Source: Avena insularis
Lineage: Eukaryota; Streptophyta; Magnoliopsida; Poales; Poaceae
Assembly: GCA_023614405.1 (NCBI GenBank)
Contig: CM042694.1
Coordinates: 130,205,711 to 130,269,710, forward strand
Direction: 5' to 3'
DNA length: 64,000 nt
Part shown: positions 13,601-24,303 of the stretch, one piece after another
Numbering within the stretch: position 1 is the stretch's first letter
How the letters are laid out: each line of letters begins with the position of its first letter
Notes under the pieces: generated by a model
Told to the model about the DNA's origin: nothing
Databases searched by the model: none
The model's input: the letters and a program-made list of their open reading frames with translations, nothing else
Program-made: the position numbers and the translations under genes

Positions 13601-14060
13601 TCAAATTGGATATCTGATGCTGATGAGATAAAGGCCACGGGCGGATATATATTTACACTTGGTGGTGGTGCTGTTTCTTGGAAGTCTTGCAAGTAGACCA
13701 TCTTAACGAGGTCAACTATGGAAGCAGAACTTGCAGCATTAGACACAGCCACTATTGAAGTAGAGTGGCTTCGAGACCTCTTGATGGACTTACCTATGGT
13801 TGAAACCTATACTCGCAATCCTAGTGAACTGTGATAATCAAACTGTGATTGTTAAAGTGAACAGTTCTAAGGATAACATGAAGTCCTCAAGACATGTGAA
13901 GAGGAGATTGAAATCTGTCAGGAAAATGAGAAACTCCAGAGTTATTGCGTTGGATTATATCCAAACATCTAAGAATCTAGAAAATCCCTTCACAAAGGGT
14001 CTATCACGTAACGTGATAGAAAATGCATCAAAGGAGATGGGAATGAGACCCACAATATAA
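10667..14060 (+). pseudogene. gag-pol of C, Copia order, broken
   Basis: Domains in order: degenerate zinc knuckle at about 10891-10940 (CHVC..., the last Cys replaced by Phe); protease WWIDTGANVHVCS at about 11068; GAG-pre-integrase at about 11460-11620; integrase core with HSDLF, LRSDRGGEY and NGVAERKNR, so the D, D and E are kept; RT from about 12540 with MDVKTIFLNG, LYGLKQAPKKWH and intact YVDD at 13107-13118; RNase H from about 13590 to 14060, ending PFTKGLSRNVI. In-frame stops: TAG 11929, TAA 12302, TAA 12747, TAG 13694. Frameshifts lie near 12020, 13225 and 13790. The polyprotein would supply capsid, protease, integrase and RT/RNase H in cytoplasmic particles. Copia assignment is secure from integrase preceding RT. 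Confidence 0.92.
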
Positions 14061-14599
14061 GTTTTCCACAGTGGTAAACCACTCTATGTGATTGGAGATC
14101 CCGTGAATTAGAATTGGGAGACAAGTTGTGGGTTAACTGAGAGGAAAGTATCCCTACTTTATTCACCACTCCGTGAAGATGCAATATTTTCCTATTCTGC
14201 ATGGCAGGTTGATTTATCTTAATGTGTTCTAAGTGGCTTAGTTTAAGCAGAGATGTTTTCCTGCAGAACATCTTTTGAAGAACACACCTATATGAGTATG
14301 AATGTTAAAAGTTGCAGTCTATGAGAGTTGGGTGCTCTCTAATAAACTCATGAAAGGCTATGGAGTATGACGCATAAGCTCCACCCGAGGGGAAGTCCCA
14401 CGGCAGCCCAGTATTGGTCAAGGCTTTGTGTCAAGCTAGAATACAGCAAACTTGCAGTTCAAGGCATACTCCACTATACAAGTTGCAAACTAGTGTAGCA
14501 TAGAGTTCTAGGTGGAAGTTCAACTTAACAGTCTCCACTAGTACCAATATATAAACAATGTTTTGGAACCATAGGCAAATTTATGTGTGCCTTTGGAAT
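14061..14599 (+). other. 3' untranslated region of C
   Basis: No gene. Untranslated sequence between the end of RNase H and the polypurine tract, typical in length for Copia elements. Confidence 0.7.
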
Positions 14600-14611
14600 C
14601 TGGTGGGGGAT
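14600..14611 (+). other. Polypurine tract of C
   Basis: CTGGTGGGGGAT directly before the LTR start TGTTGG. Confidence 0.85.
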
Positions 14612-15575
14612 TGTTGGAATTTTTGCCTAATAAAGGCCCAGCCCATTTATACTATTCAACAATTCTTGAAATCCTAGAGGCCCACTTGGCCCATTCATGC
14701 AAGACAAAGAGGTGGGACAAGAGTTTAGTCCCACATTGCTAGTTGAGTGGAAGTTAGACCAGCTTATAAGGAGAGCTCTTCCACCACTTGTACGAGCTTG
14801 AGAAGAGAAGACATATACACGCGCGCTCCTCCTCCTCCGCCGCCCGCCTCGCCATGCCTCATCTTGACACGACGCGCGCGCACGCCACAGGTTACGGGAA
14901 TGCCTCGAGCCGAGGGCTTCTCTTTCTTTTTACCATGCATAAATGGATAATAATTTAAACAGTCTGCGTGAGTGTATTTTTAATAAGAACTCACTGGAAA
15001 TTTAATTCGATTTAATATGAACTCAGTGGAGATTTAATTTGAGCTTAGTGGAGGTTGTTCGGCTTTGATTGATGCCTGTTTGTTTCCTCTCCCGATGCCG
15101 ACTGTTCGCCTGCCTACCCGTGCCTATAAGAGTGAGAGGTCGCTCCTCTCCTCAAACACACCTTGCGCCTCCAGTTCCAGAGTATTGCGCTACTTAGATC
15201 TTCCCCATCCCGTCTTGCGGCATGCAACGCGAGCTGGGACAGTAGGCCTCCGAGACCCCGCTGCTTCGAGTCCTGTACGGGAGAAGGGCGATAAGGTTTT
15301 TGGGGAGCGCTACCAGCACGACTACTGGCTTCATCATGGACTCCTTCACGGATAGCGACTGCACCGACGTCTTCCCCAACGACGACTTCTTCCCCGACAT
15401 CAACAACCTTTTCCTCGACAACATGGATGACGATGGTGCCAACGCTAACGGGAACACCGGCGGTTCCTCCACCGTGATGTATATCATCTTCTGGTCTTTT
15501 TCTATTATTCTGCCTATGTTTTATCTATTTTTTATTATGGTTAAATCTCTTGGAAAATTGCTCTATTTCTCAACA
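14612..15575 (+). repeat. 3' LTR of C
   Basis: 964 bases, TGTTGGAATTTTTGCC ... TTTCTCAACA. Two TATA-like boxes are visible (CTTATAAGG near 14763 and CCTATAAGAG near 15122); the second precedes a C-rich leader. The open frame around 15300-15480 inside it is probably fortuitous. Confidence 0.82.
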
Positions 15576-15610
15576 TGTTTAATCTCTAGTTAAATTACAC
15601 TCATGGTCAA

Positions 15611-15666
15611 ACTTCCCAATCGGTCACCCATCATCACACTATTCCAGTCTCAGCACGCTTAACTTG
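15611..15666 (-). pseudogene. 5S rRNA-like fragment keeping pol III internal promoter segments
   Basis: On the minus strand the sequence reads AAGTTAAGCGTGCT, then about 20 diverged bases, then ATGGGTGACC, three bases, and TGGGAAGT. These are the A box, intermediate element and C box regions of plant 5S rRNA, in the right order and at nearly the right spacing. The 5' half of 5S rRNA (box positions 1-45) is not recognisable and the 3' end diverges. It is therefore not a functional 5S gene. It could be a 5S-derived SINE or part of a larger element that co-opted a 5S promoter. It lies 35 bases beyond the end of element C. Confidence 0.65.
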
Positions 15667-17109
15667 TCCGTTCATTCTGGATGAGCTTACGATGAAAAAA
15701 TTTATACATTGTTGATAAAACTACCATATCAATCCTATTAACCCTTAGACCTTGGTGGCACATGTCTTTATTTTTTAAATTTCAAACAATTATTTAAATA
15801 ATCAAAAATGAATAAGTAATAATAATATTGAATTCAAATAACAATAAAATGATTTTTTGTCCTTTTCTATTCAATATGGAATTATTTATATTTTTAAATT
15901 CGTAAATAGGAATTCAACAAATAATATGTCTAAATTGATCAGAAAAATGAGAAGAATCTAAATATGACATCACTATCATCTTTTTAATCACGCGTCATGT
16001 CTTTTTAATAGTATATTGCAAGGTATTCTAAATAAAATTCATTTAATTGTGTTCAAATCTTCAAAAAATCCCTTTTGAATTTGAGGATTCTAAGAAATCC
16101 TTAGCTCGATCTGAGTCTCGCTAAATTCGCAGTGGATCTCTGATGAAATAGCATATTATGAACCTAAAAATGATTTTTCTAAAAATCATGAGCATCAGAT
16201 CATGTACCTGTAGTTCAAATCTGGCCCATTTTCTACCGATTCGATAGAAATTTGTCTTTTTGACGAGGGGTGGATGGAAAGGTTTAAGATATCCTGGTTG
16301 GGACATTATCCATGTAATATGGTGGTACCATTTTAAAACTTGCATTTGATGGTTGCTTCACAAAATACCCCATTTTTGGCACCCGGAAAATAAAAAAAAT
16401 GGTCTTTTGGTGCGACGAAAAGGAAAATTTTATCTTGCAATATTGTTCGCAATCCTAAGATGTTCATGTGTGCATAATATGGGTATATTATCACAAACCA
16501 TGCCATGATTCGAGCCATAACATTCCTCGTTTGGCCTGAAAGGCATCGAGAAGATTTTTTTGAGATATTTACAATATTCCAAGTTTAATATTTTTCTTTG
16601 CAATATGTCACATAATATGACACCACACCAAGGTATTACATTGTTTGGATTATAAGAATTTCAAACCATGGTCAAAACATATACATCTTCCTCGTTGGTC
16701 CCATACCTTTTGTCGTCTCCTTCACAACCCACACGTCCTCCTCAAATCAACGTCACTATTGAATTCTTGATACACGCAGGCCCAACTATGAAACCATATA
16801 GAAATAGTATGCTGCAGCACAGAGGATAGCACCACTATAGAGATCTTTCTAGTCTAATCAAACTCGTGGAAGAAACTGTCTTTCCGATCTAGGTGACATA
16901 GAAAATGTCTAAGTCTATAGGTATGGAGGTGGCTATTCGGCTCACGGGTGCATTTGCAGCCATTGTGAGAAAATATATTTTAGAATATCAAAAAATTCGG
17001 AAAAATATGTCTACATATACATTCGAATATTGTTCATTCACAAGTTTTCGGGATGAAAGAACTTTCTACATGTCCTGTGCAAAAAAAATGTCATGTGAAT
17101 ATTCCGTAT
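15667..17109. other. Unassigned AT-rich sequence
   Basis: No convincing gene, terminal repeat or TSD seen. Stretches at 15760-16050 are very AT-rich. It may be the inner part of the CACTA-like element that becomes recognisable at 17110, but I cannot show that. Confidence 0.4.
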
Positions 17110-18147
17110 AGCGCAAGACGCACAGGATATGGGCGAGGCGCCAAAGGCCAAAGTCCGTCGGCATTGCCGTGCTTGTCGCCGACATAGCACGGCGTCGGTG
17201 CCAACTTGGTTGTCGTCGGCGCAGAGGAAGCCGTCAGCATAGACGGTAGGCCGATAGCCAAACCGAGACTTCAGTGTCTACATCGTCGACCTAGGCCAAG
17301 TGGGCCCCACGAACCGAGCTAACGACCATTTGGCACTGACAGCATACACAGAAGGCTTAGCCCTCGGCATTGCCTACACACGTGGCAGGGCCAGGGCTCC
17401 CGGGTGAGTAGATACGCTGATGGCTAAGACGTTGGCCTAGCTTTGGACCTGCACCGATGGCTAACCCGTCGGCATAGCTTGTGAACTTGCTAGGTCATAT
17501 GACCAAATGGTCACCTCTACGCCACCGTCATAGGGGCTAGCAGGTGTTGTTTTAGTTTGTTCGCAACGTGTTTCAGCAATAATCACAACAAAAATCACAA
17601 AATATAAGGAACACATAGTCATCATCATCATCGTGCAAATAATATCACCATCATCCAAATAACATCATCATCATCATACACACAAATAAGATCATCAAGT
17701 GCATACACACATAGTATCATCATACATAGCCCGAGAACCCGACATCTAGCTCGAGGCCAATAGCCCGACATTTTGCGGCTCAACAATAGGCGACCGACGT
17801 CATGCGGCAGTAGAACCACCAACATAAGCACCATCAGAAGCACCAGGAGAAGCACCTAGAGAACAATAGCCAGAATGAAGCAGTGTGATCTCGCGCGGCG
17901 AATCCGACATGTCAGTACCACGACTAAAGGGTCAGTTTCCGGCACATCCCGTTCCCTATATGTTTGAGCAAGAGTTAGGAACTAGTAAGGCATGTTGGGC
18001 TCGAGAGGAGCAATTATAAATATCTAAGTGCATGAAAGCGGTAACGAGTGGTTTGGCAAAGAATTTACCTGGGTCCCCGAATAGTATGTGCGAGCGAATT
18101 CTTCCCTCGATGGCCACAATGGCGGCGTCCCCGGCCTAGCTGGTCGT
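17110..18147 (-). mobile_element. CACTA-like DNA transposon fragment
   Basis: From 17150 to 17480 a short motif of the type GCCGTCGGCA / TGCCGACGG recurs many times on both strands (CCGTCGGCATT, GCCGACATAGC, GCCGTCAGCATAG, CCGTCGGCATAG). This resembles the subterminal repeats that bind the transposase in grass CACTA elements (family knowledge). No CACTA terminus or TSD was found, so the element is truncated or too diverged. The part at 17900-18147 looks like decayed coding sequence on the minus strand. The sequence resumes at 21542 after K1. Confidence 0.45.
17606..17725. repeat. ATC-rich microsatellite
   Basis: Interrupted CATCAT runs (TCATCATCATCATCG, CATCATCATCATCAT) mixed with ACACAC. 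Low complexity, no coding signal. Confidence 0.75.
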
Positions 18148-19011
18148 TGAAAGGGCATGTATGCCTCCATGTGTGGTTTTGGTAATTAATGACAATCTCT
18201 ATGGACTAATGTATAAATTGAGTTTCACTTGTATGTTTGTCCATTGACATCGCTTGGACCATGTATTGGTCTCAAGGTTGAAAAAAGAAGAAGCAATATC
18301 CAAGGGCTTTGTGCCTATTGGAATCAAGTAGTAGAATAAGAAGATCAAGCGTGTCTTGAAGAAGAAGATGGAGTTCATCATGGCTATCTTTAAGACCTCG
18401 TCAAGAAATGAAGGGCAAGCTCAAAGTGCACCATCTCTAGAAGGTCTCATGCGTGAAGCTTTCCATCCTCGATGATCATGGAGTGATGAATACAAAGTCG
18501 AAGAAGAGGTTTCCCCATGGAGTATTGGGAAGCCATATTCGCAAGTCTTCACCAAACAAGAGCGAGCAAGAGCAATCAAGAAAGGTGTTCCATCTTGAAG
18601 GTGCCAAGATCGTCTATATCAAGCTCAAGTGGGATGCTCAAGGCAAAGGTATGATCTTGATAGGGTTTCTATTTTAACGGTCTCTTGAAGTGTTGGGAGA
18701 CCAGATTTAGGATAAATAGTCGTACTATCAAGAGGAGCTCTCGAGTGAGTAGCTCGATCGCATTTTTCGGAGAGAGCTCAAGCCTTTGCATACATAGCAT
18801 CATATTTTTTGTTTGTTGTTTGGTTCTTGTCCATGTGAGGATCTATATCTTGTGGTTATCATCATAACAAGCTCTAGTTCATCAAAAAAGGATTTCTCTT
18901 GAATATCTTATTCCGCTTTTGATCTTGCGGGTTTTTCCGGCTCCATACCTTGGGAGATATCTCACATATATATTTATGGTATTTTCTCCCTTGGTGATAC
19001 CCAATAGTTCA

Positions 19012-19400
19012 AGAAAAATGTGTGGATATTTCAGCTACAGTCGCGGAAAAAGTTTAGGCACGATATCGCGGACATTTTAGGATAAGTTCGGGCACGATAT
19101 AGACAGTTCAGAAAAATGTGTGGGCATTTCAGCTGTGTTCGCGAGAAAGTTCAAGCGCGATAGCGTGGGTAGTTCAGGTAGTCCACGGTAAGTTCAGGCG
19201 CTCTTTCACACATAGTTCAGAAAAATGCATGGGCATTTGAGCTGTGCTCACATAAAAAATTCATGGGGATATCACGGAAAGTTCACGTAGTTCATAATAA
19301 GTTTAAGCGCAATAGCACAGACAGTTTAGTTATTCCGCAATAAGTTCAGCCGCGGTTTTCCGGACAGTTCAGGAAATCGTAGGCATTTTAACTACGTTTG
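19012..19400 (+). repeat. Degenerate tandem repeat, about 100-base unit, in K1
   Basis: The phrase AGAAAAATG + TGTGG/CATGG + CATTT recurs at 19012, 19110 and 19219 (steps of 98 and 109), with AGTTCAGG and GCGATA phrases between. Further worn copies run to about 19400. Confidence 0.6.
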
Positions 19401-19479
19401 TGCCCACGAACAGTAATTTCAAAACGGCTCCTAAACTACAAACAATTAGAAAAAATAATCTAAACGAATAATATGCGCC

Positions 19480-20030
19480 TACTCTATACCTTTCTAATTA
19501 CATATTATTTGCGTCATTCTGATGTACGGTTAAAAAATCAACTAAATAGCGTCCGTCCATGTTTTGAATAGTTCCGAAATTCAGTATTTTCAAAATTATT
19601 TAAGAACCATGACGAATTTGAAAAAACTTATAACACAAAAAAGTTGCGAAATTTCAATATCTATCCAATGCCATATTCTTTGCATCATTCTGACAAACGG
19701 TTAAAAAAGAGCATCATAACTTCGCTTACAGCGCTTTTGAACATGGTTCAGTATTTTCAAAATTAAATTTAAACCATAATGGATTTGAAAAAAGTTATAA
19801 TATGAAAAGGTTGTGGAATTTCTGTAGCTTTCCAACAATATATCATTTATGGAATTTCGACAAACGGTTAAAAAACACTAAGAAAAATACTACAGATCAG
19901 ATGTGCTACAGCATGGACAGTTCAGACACGATACTAATAATTTTTTTGTTGGATTCTACACGTCGCTATCTTTCCAACAAAATTGGTTTTATCTCATTTC
20001 GAGTTCGGATGCAAAAGTTATGGTAATTTT
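19480..20030 (+). repeat. Degenerate tandem repeat, about 170-base unit, in K1
   Basis: ACGGTTAAAAAA occurs at 19526, 19697 and 19864 (steps of 171 and 167). Each copy is preceded by a 'cattctga/tttcgaca' phrase and followed by a 'caaaatta...gaatttgaaaaa' block. Three copies are recognisable. Confidence 0.65.
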
Positions 20031-20437
20031 GCTTCTAGAGTTTTGTCTTGACCGAAAGTTCCAGCCGTCCACCACTAGTACCGCTAGGGCATTTTTCGTC
20101 GGTAGTACCGGTGTTAATTCCGGCCCAACTTTTGGTAACCCCATTTTTGGTTCAGTATGTTCTCTGTTTTGGTCGTGTATATGTCGGAACTTCGACCGGA
20201 ATATCCAGCAGTAGTTCCGGCCCGATTTTTTCTGTTTTTGCGTTGCCGTTTTCTGGCCGTTGGCTGAGTGCCAGCGGTAGTTCCGCCCGCCCAGGGGTAC
20301 TACCGGCCAGGATCGTTTTTTTGTTCTTTCGCATCGCTGTTTTGGAGCATTGGTTGGGTGCCACCGGCAATACCGGCAACCCATCGGTACTACCGGTCGT
20401 GCAAGAAACTGTGAGTAACGGGCAGATCGGGGAGCCC

Positions 20438-20446
20438 TTTAAAAGG
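20438..20446 (+). promoter_or_regulatory. TATA-like box in the K1 LTR
   Basis: TTTAAAAGG in GGAGCCCTTTAAAAGGAGCT, followed by a CT-rich stretch (CCCTTCTCTCTCTCCTCC). This is the likely LTR promoter core. Confidence 0.5.
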
Positions 20447-21541
20447 AGCTCCCCTTCCCCTTCGTGGGGTCACTTGTTCTTCTTGGGATTTTCCCTTCTC
20501 TCTCTCCTCCATTGTTGATCTTGAAGAGCTTGCTCTCTCCCCTTCTCCCTCCTATGATCTTGCATCTTTTTGAGGGATTTGAGAGAGGATATCTAGATCT
20601 ACAACCCACACCAAACCAAATCCCTTCTTTCTGAAGGAATCCTTGGGATCTAGATCTTGGAGAGTTTTGTGTTCTCCTCTTGTGTTCTTCCTCTCTTATT
20701 CCCCCAATAGCTTTTGTAGCTTTGTGGAATTTTAGAGGGAGGGACTTGCCTCTTGCATTTGGTGCATTGATTTGAGTTATCCTCGGATATTCGGCGAGTT
20801 CAAGCCCTTGGTCTTGTTTCTCTTGGGTTCTTGGAACCCTAGACGGTTGTTTGGAGTGGTGGTGTGTTCTTGGGGCCTCCAATTGAGTTGTGGAGATTTA
20901 TCAAGCTTGTTGGCCTATTGTGGCATTGTGGAGCCTTTGTGGCGTTTCTTAGGAGGCCTCCAATTGAATTGTGGAGTGTGCCCCAAGACTTGTACGAGTT
21001 TGGTGACCGTCCTCAAGTGTCCCATAGTGAAACGTGTGTAGGCCTTTGTGGCGAGCTCATGGGATAATAGGGTGACCCTTTTGTGGTGTCGGTGAGTTGC
21101 GTGGCTTCGATCCTGGGTGAGGCTGTGTGTGGCGTTGGGTGAGCATCGAGCCACCATACCTTGAGGTGAGCCATTTGTGGCGATCAAAGTACATTGCGCC
21201 CCCGCACCTCTCCAACAGAGACGTATCATCTTTGAAAGTGAACTTTGGGAAACAAATCATCGTGTCTGCGTCCATCGGTTATCTCTCAATCGAGCCCTTT
21301 ACTTATGCAATTTACTTTGTGATAGCCATCATGCTTGAAGTATTATATCTTGCTATCACCTTGTTGCTTGTCTTGCTTAGCATAGGTTGTTGGTGCACTT
21401 AGTGAACCTAGTGAATATAGGTTTTGGCTTGTTAAATTAAACGTTAAGTTTTATTCCGCATTTATTAGAGCCTAAACTGTAATAATTTTAAAACGCCTAT
21501 TCACCCCCCCTCTAGGCGACGTCCATTTCCCTTTCAGCCGT

Positions 21542-21719
21542 TCTGGTACTGAGCCTTTCTCTCCAGTGGCCATAAACCTCGTGAACGATTGCAAGATAGT
21601 TTATATGTCAGGCATTGCAGAAATAAATGTTCAAACTAGGGGAAGTGTAACTTGTCATATTTTGCAATAATAAAGGTTGAAACTTACATCATCGAGCAAC
21701 TCTTGGTACACGGTGTAGG
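21542..21719 (-). mobile_element. CACTA-like fragment, continuation after K1
   Basis: Continues the sequence broken at 18147 (the GTCGT/GCCGT TSD joins the two parts). No independent domain is readable. Cut at 21720 by K2. Confidence 0.4.
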
Positions 21720-21923
21720 TGAAAGATCACGGATGCCGCATAAAGGGGGTGAATAGGCGGTTAAAAACTTTTATGAGATGGGCTTAACAAAGGTGGAATA
21801 AAACTACCGTTTTCTTTTGTCAAGCACAAAGCCTATAAATGCTATGGTTCACCTATGTTCACCAACAACTTATGCTAAGCAAGACAAGCAACAAAGTGAT
21901 AGCAAGATGGATTACTTCAAGCA
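21720..21923 (-). mobile_element. K2: Nikita-like LTR, inverted, left fragment
   Basis: On the minus strand this ends CACCCCCTTTATG ... GATCTTTCA and matches the end of K1 (TTCACCCCCCC...CTTTCA), so K2 is a second, diverged copy in opposite orientation. T is inserted after 21923 with TSD AAGCA. K2 resumes at 56755. Its own left TSD would be GTAGG (21715-21719); the right end is not in the window. Confidence 0.75.
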
Positions 21924-21936
21924 TGTTGGGGGATAC
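21924..21936 (+). repeat. 5' LTR of T, first 13 bases
   Basis: TGTTGGGGGATAC, equal to the 3' LTR start at 48689 except for one G. N1 is inserted after GATAC. Confidence 0.88.
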
Positions 21937-23319
21937 TGATACATTGCAAATGTATCTATAATTTTTGATGGTTTTATCTACTTTCTTGTGTTTTGTCCAC
22001 ACTTTGGAGTACTTTTCATATCATTTCTTGGACTAACCTATTAACAAGATGCCACAGTGCCAGTTGCCTGTTTTCTGCTGTTTTTGGTTCTAGGAAGTCA
22101 GAAAATGAATATTCTCGGAATTGGACGGGAGCCAAAGTTACTATTTTCCCGGAAGACTCACGGAGCCAGAAGGATAGTCGGAGAGGGGCCATAGGGTGGC
22201 CACACCACCCCTAGGCACGGGTCAACCTAGGCTGTGCCAGGGCATGGTGTGGGCCCCCTGGTTGGCCATCGACCTTGCCTCCTTCGCCTATAAGAGCCTC
22301 CCGATACCAAAACCCTAAATCGTCAATCAGAAATCCACGAAAAGTTCTGCAGCACCGCCGCCACCGAAGGGGAGATTCGGGGGACAAAAGTCTGTTCGGC
22401 ACCTCCGGACGGGGAAGTGCCCCCGGAGCCATCTCCATCGATCTCCACCACCATCTCCATCACCATTGCTGATTCCCATGATGAGGAGGGAGTAGTTCTT
22501 CCTCGAGGCTAAGGGATCTATCGGTAGCTATGTGTTCATCTCTCTCTCTATGCATGATCATATTGTGATCATGAGCTTTGTAATCAAGTATATCTACTTT
22601 GCTACTCAAGTGCTTTAATAGATCTCTGCTCTCCCCATGTGTGTGAAAGTGACAGCGTGCACACCATGGTGGCACTTAGGCTAGAGATTACAAATACTTG
22701 TTATGAGTTATATTTGGAGTTGGATGTTTCTATGAAATTGTGGTGTTTGTTGGACTCATCTAGTACTCAAGGTGACAGTGTGGGGTTTTCTAGATGGGAA
22801 AGGCTTACTTTGAGTTGTGCTATTATAGCCCTACCGTCGATTAGATTTTCCAACCGGAGAGTAGTTCGGCGTAGTATCATGAAGATGAGAGTGTTCACTA
22901 GCGAAAGTATGATCCCTAGGCCTTGTTTCTAAGCATTGAAACACCGTTTGCTGTTAGATCTGTTACATGTTTGCTTGCTTCCATCTTTATTTAAGTTTGC
23001 CTTTAGTCTTTTCCACGCCATCAAAGTATTTTCTATCACCGTTAGCACTTATAATTATCCCTACCACTTGTATTTTACTATCTCTTCGCCGAACTAGTGC
23101 ACCTATACACCTGACAAGTGTATTGGGTGTGTTGGGGACACAAGAGACTTCTTGTATCTTGATTGCAAGGTTGCTTGAGAGGGGATACCTTTGACCACTT
23201 CCTCCCTGAGTTCGATAAACCTTGGGTGATCCACTTAAGGGAAAACTTGCTGCTGTTCTACAAACCTCTGTGCTTGGAGGCCCAACAACTGTCTACAAGA
23301 TAGAAGTGCGTAGACATCA
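21937..23319 (+). repeat. 5' LTR of N1
   Basis: 1,383 bases, TGATACATTGC ... GTAGACATCA. TATA box CTATAAGAG at 22288. It lacks the short 'ttccatgct' segment present in the 3' copy near 27133. Confidence 0.93.
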
Positions 23320-23329
23320 AGCTATTTTC

Positions 23330-23347
23330 TGGCGCTGTTGCCGGGGA
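23330..23347 (+). other. Primer binding site of N1
   Basis: TGGCGCTGTTGCCGGGGA, one C-to-T change from the tRNA-Asp complement. Confidence 0.88.
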
Positions 23348-23535
23348 GGTAAGGTAAAAGGTATTCACACCGGAGGATTAAAGAAGAAGAACCTCCCACG
23401 GCAAACGCCTATTTTCCGCATGCTTGCGGGAGGTAAGGTAAAGGTACTCACATCCTCCGGTCGCAGTGATCGGGTTATTTCCTTTAGATTCTGCAATTTT
23501 GTCTTTTTGTTTCTTGTTTTCACTAGTTAGGCTTA

Positions 23536-24303
23536 ATGGAAAACAACAACAAAATTAGAGAGCTTTATAGTATTTATCTTGAGTTAGGACATGAAGTGTT
23601 TGAACAGAAAATTTAAAAACCTATGGAACTTTATTTGCATGCTAATAGCAATGTTGTTAGTATGAATTCTTTGGATACCATTATTGCTAATGCTATGGAA
23701 AAGTCTAAGCTTGGGGAAGCTAGTTTTTATGAAAATGATCTTTTTAGTTCCCTAGCTTTGGAAGATAGCTATTCTATTGCTTATGATGATACCAAACCCC
23801 CAATATATGATGATTACAATGATGAATATGATATTTTCAGTCCACCTACTATTGAGGAGAAAATTAATTATGATTACAATATGCCTCCTATATTTGATGA
23901 TTATGGTGATGAGAATAATAATGATATCTCTTTCATAGAATTTGCTCCCACTATAATTAATAAGAATAACTATGCTTATGTGGAAAGTAATAATGATTAT
24001 ATGCATGTGGCTCATGATAAGAATGTTTTATGTGATAGTTATATTGTTAATTTTATTCATGATGCTACTGAAAGTTATTATGAGAGAGGGAAACATCGTC
24101 TTATGTATCTCAACAATATTAAGTTTCCCCTCTTTATGTTGAAAGTCTTGAAGTTGCACTTGTTTTGCTTTCCTATGCTTGTTGCTTTGTGCTTTCATGA
24201 CTTGTTTCTTTACAAGATTATTTTTCATAGGAAGTGGGTTAGACTTAAATGTGTTTTGAATTTGCTTCTTGATGCTCTCTTTTACTTTAATTCATATTTC
24301 TAA
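23536..24303 (+). pseudogene. Gag-like / N-family protein of N1, one in-frame stop
   Basis: Frame starts at ATG 23536 (MENNNKIRELY), meets TAA at 23614, and continues in frame from 23623 to 24303: about 255 codons in all. The middle is acidic and rich in Tyr, Asp and Asn. The C-terminal 90 residues (24031-24300) begin CDSYIVNFIHDATESYYERG, followed by a hydrophobic run and HRKWVRLKCVLNLLLDAL. That C-terminal block recurs in N2 and N3, and its beginning in N0. The hydrophobic stretch could span a membrane. No known catalytic motif. Function unknown; it may be a remodelled gag or an accessory protein. Confidence 0.65.

Larger units (their letters stand above)
10667..15575 (+). mobile_element. 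C: Copia retrotransposon, 3' two thirds
   Basis: Plus-strand element entering mid-gag at the right edge of A and ending with a 964-base 3' LTR. Gag end, protease, integrase, RT and RNase H follow in Copia order. The 5' LTR and the start of gag must lie left of the window because A, with N0 inside it, is inserted here. The bases after the LTR are TGTTT (15576-15580), the predicted TSD. Coding damage (4 stops and at least 3 frameshifts) shows it cannot move by itself. Confidence 0.9.
18148..21536 (+). mobile_element. K1: solo LTR, 3.4 kb, Nikita-like
   Basis: The unit starts TGAAAGGGCATGT and ends CCATTTCCCTTTCA, with inverted terminal bases TGAAAGGG / CCCTTTCA. It is flanked by GTCGT (18143-18147) and GCCGT (21537-21541), a 5-base TSD with one transition. 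No primer site, polypurine tract or coding domain is present, so it is an LTR left by recombination between LTRs, or one of the very long LTRs of a LARD-type element. The end (CGCATTTATTAGAGCCTAAA ... CACCCCCCCTCTAGG) resembles the barley Nikita LTR as I remember it. It interrupts CACTA-like sequence. Confidence 0.82.

Noticed and set aside
10882..13696. Functional Copia polyprotein in C
   Set aside because: Catalytic motifs of integrase and RT are intact, but four stops, several frameshifts and a broken zinc knuckle exclude function.
14747..15593. Short open frames in the 3' LTR of C
   Set aside because: No domain, different frames, and located inside an LTR with promoter-like boxes.
20048..20518. 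Long overlapping open frames in K1
   Set aside because: Part of the LTR promoter zone with GGTAGTACCG repeats; no domain, and frames exist on both strands.
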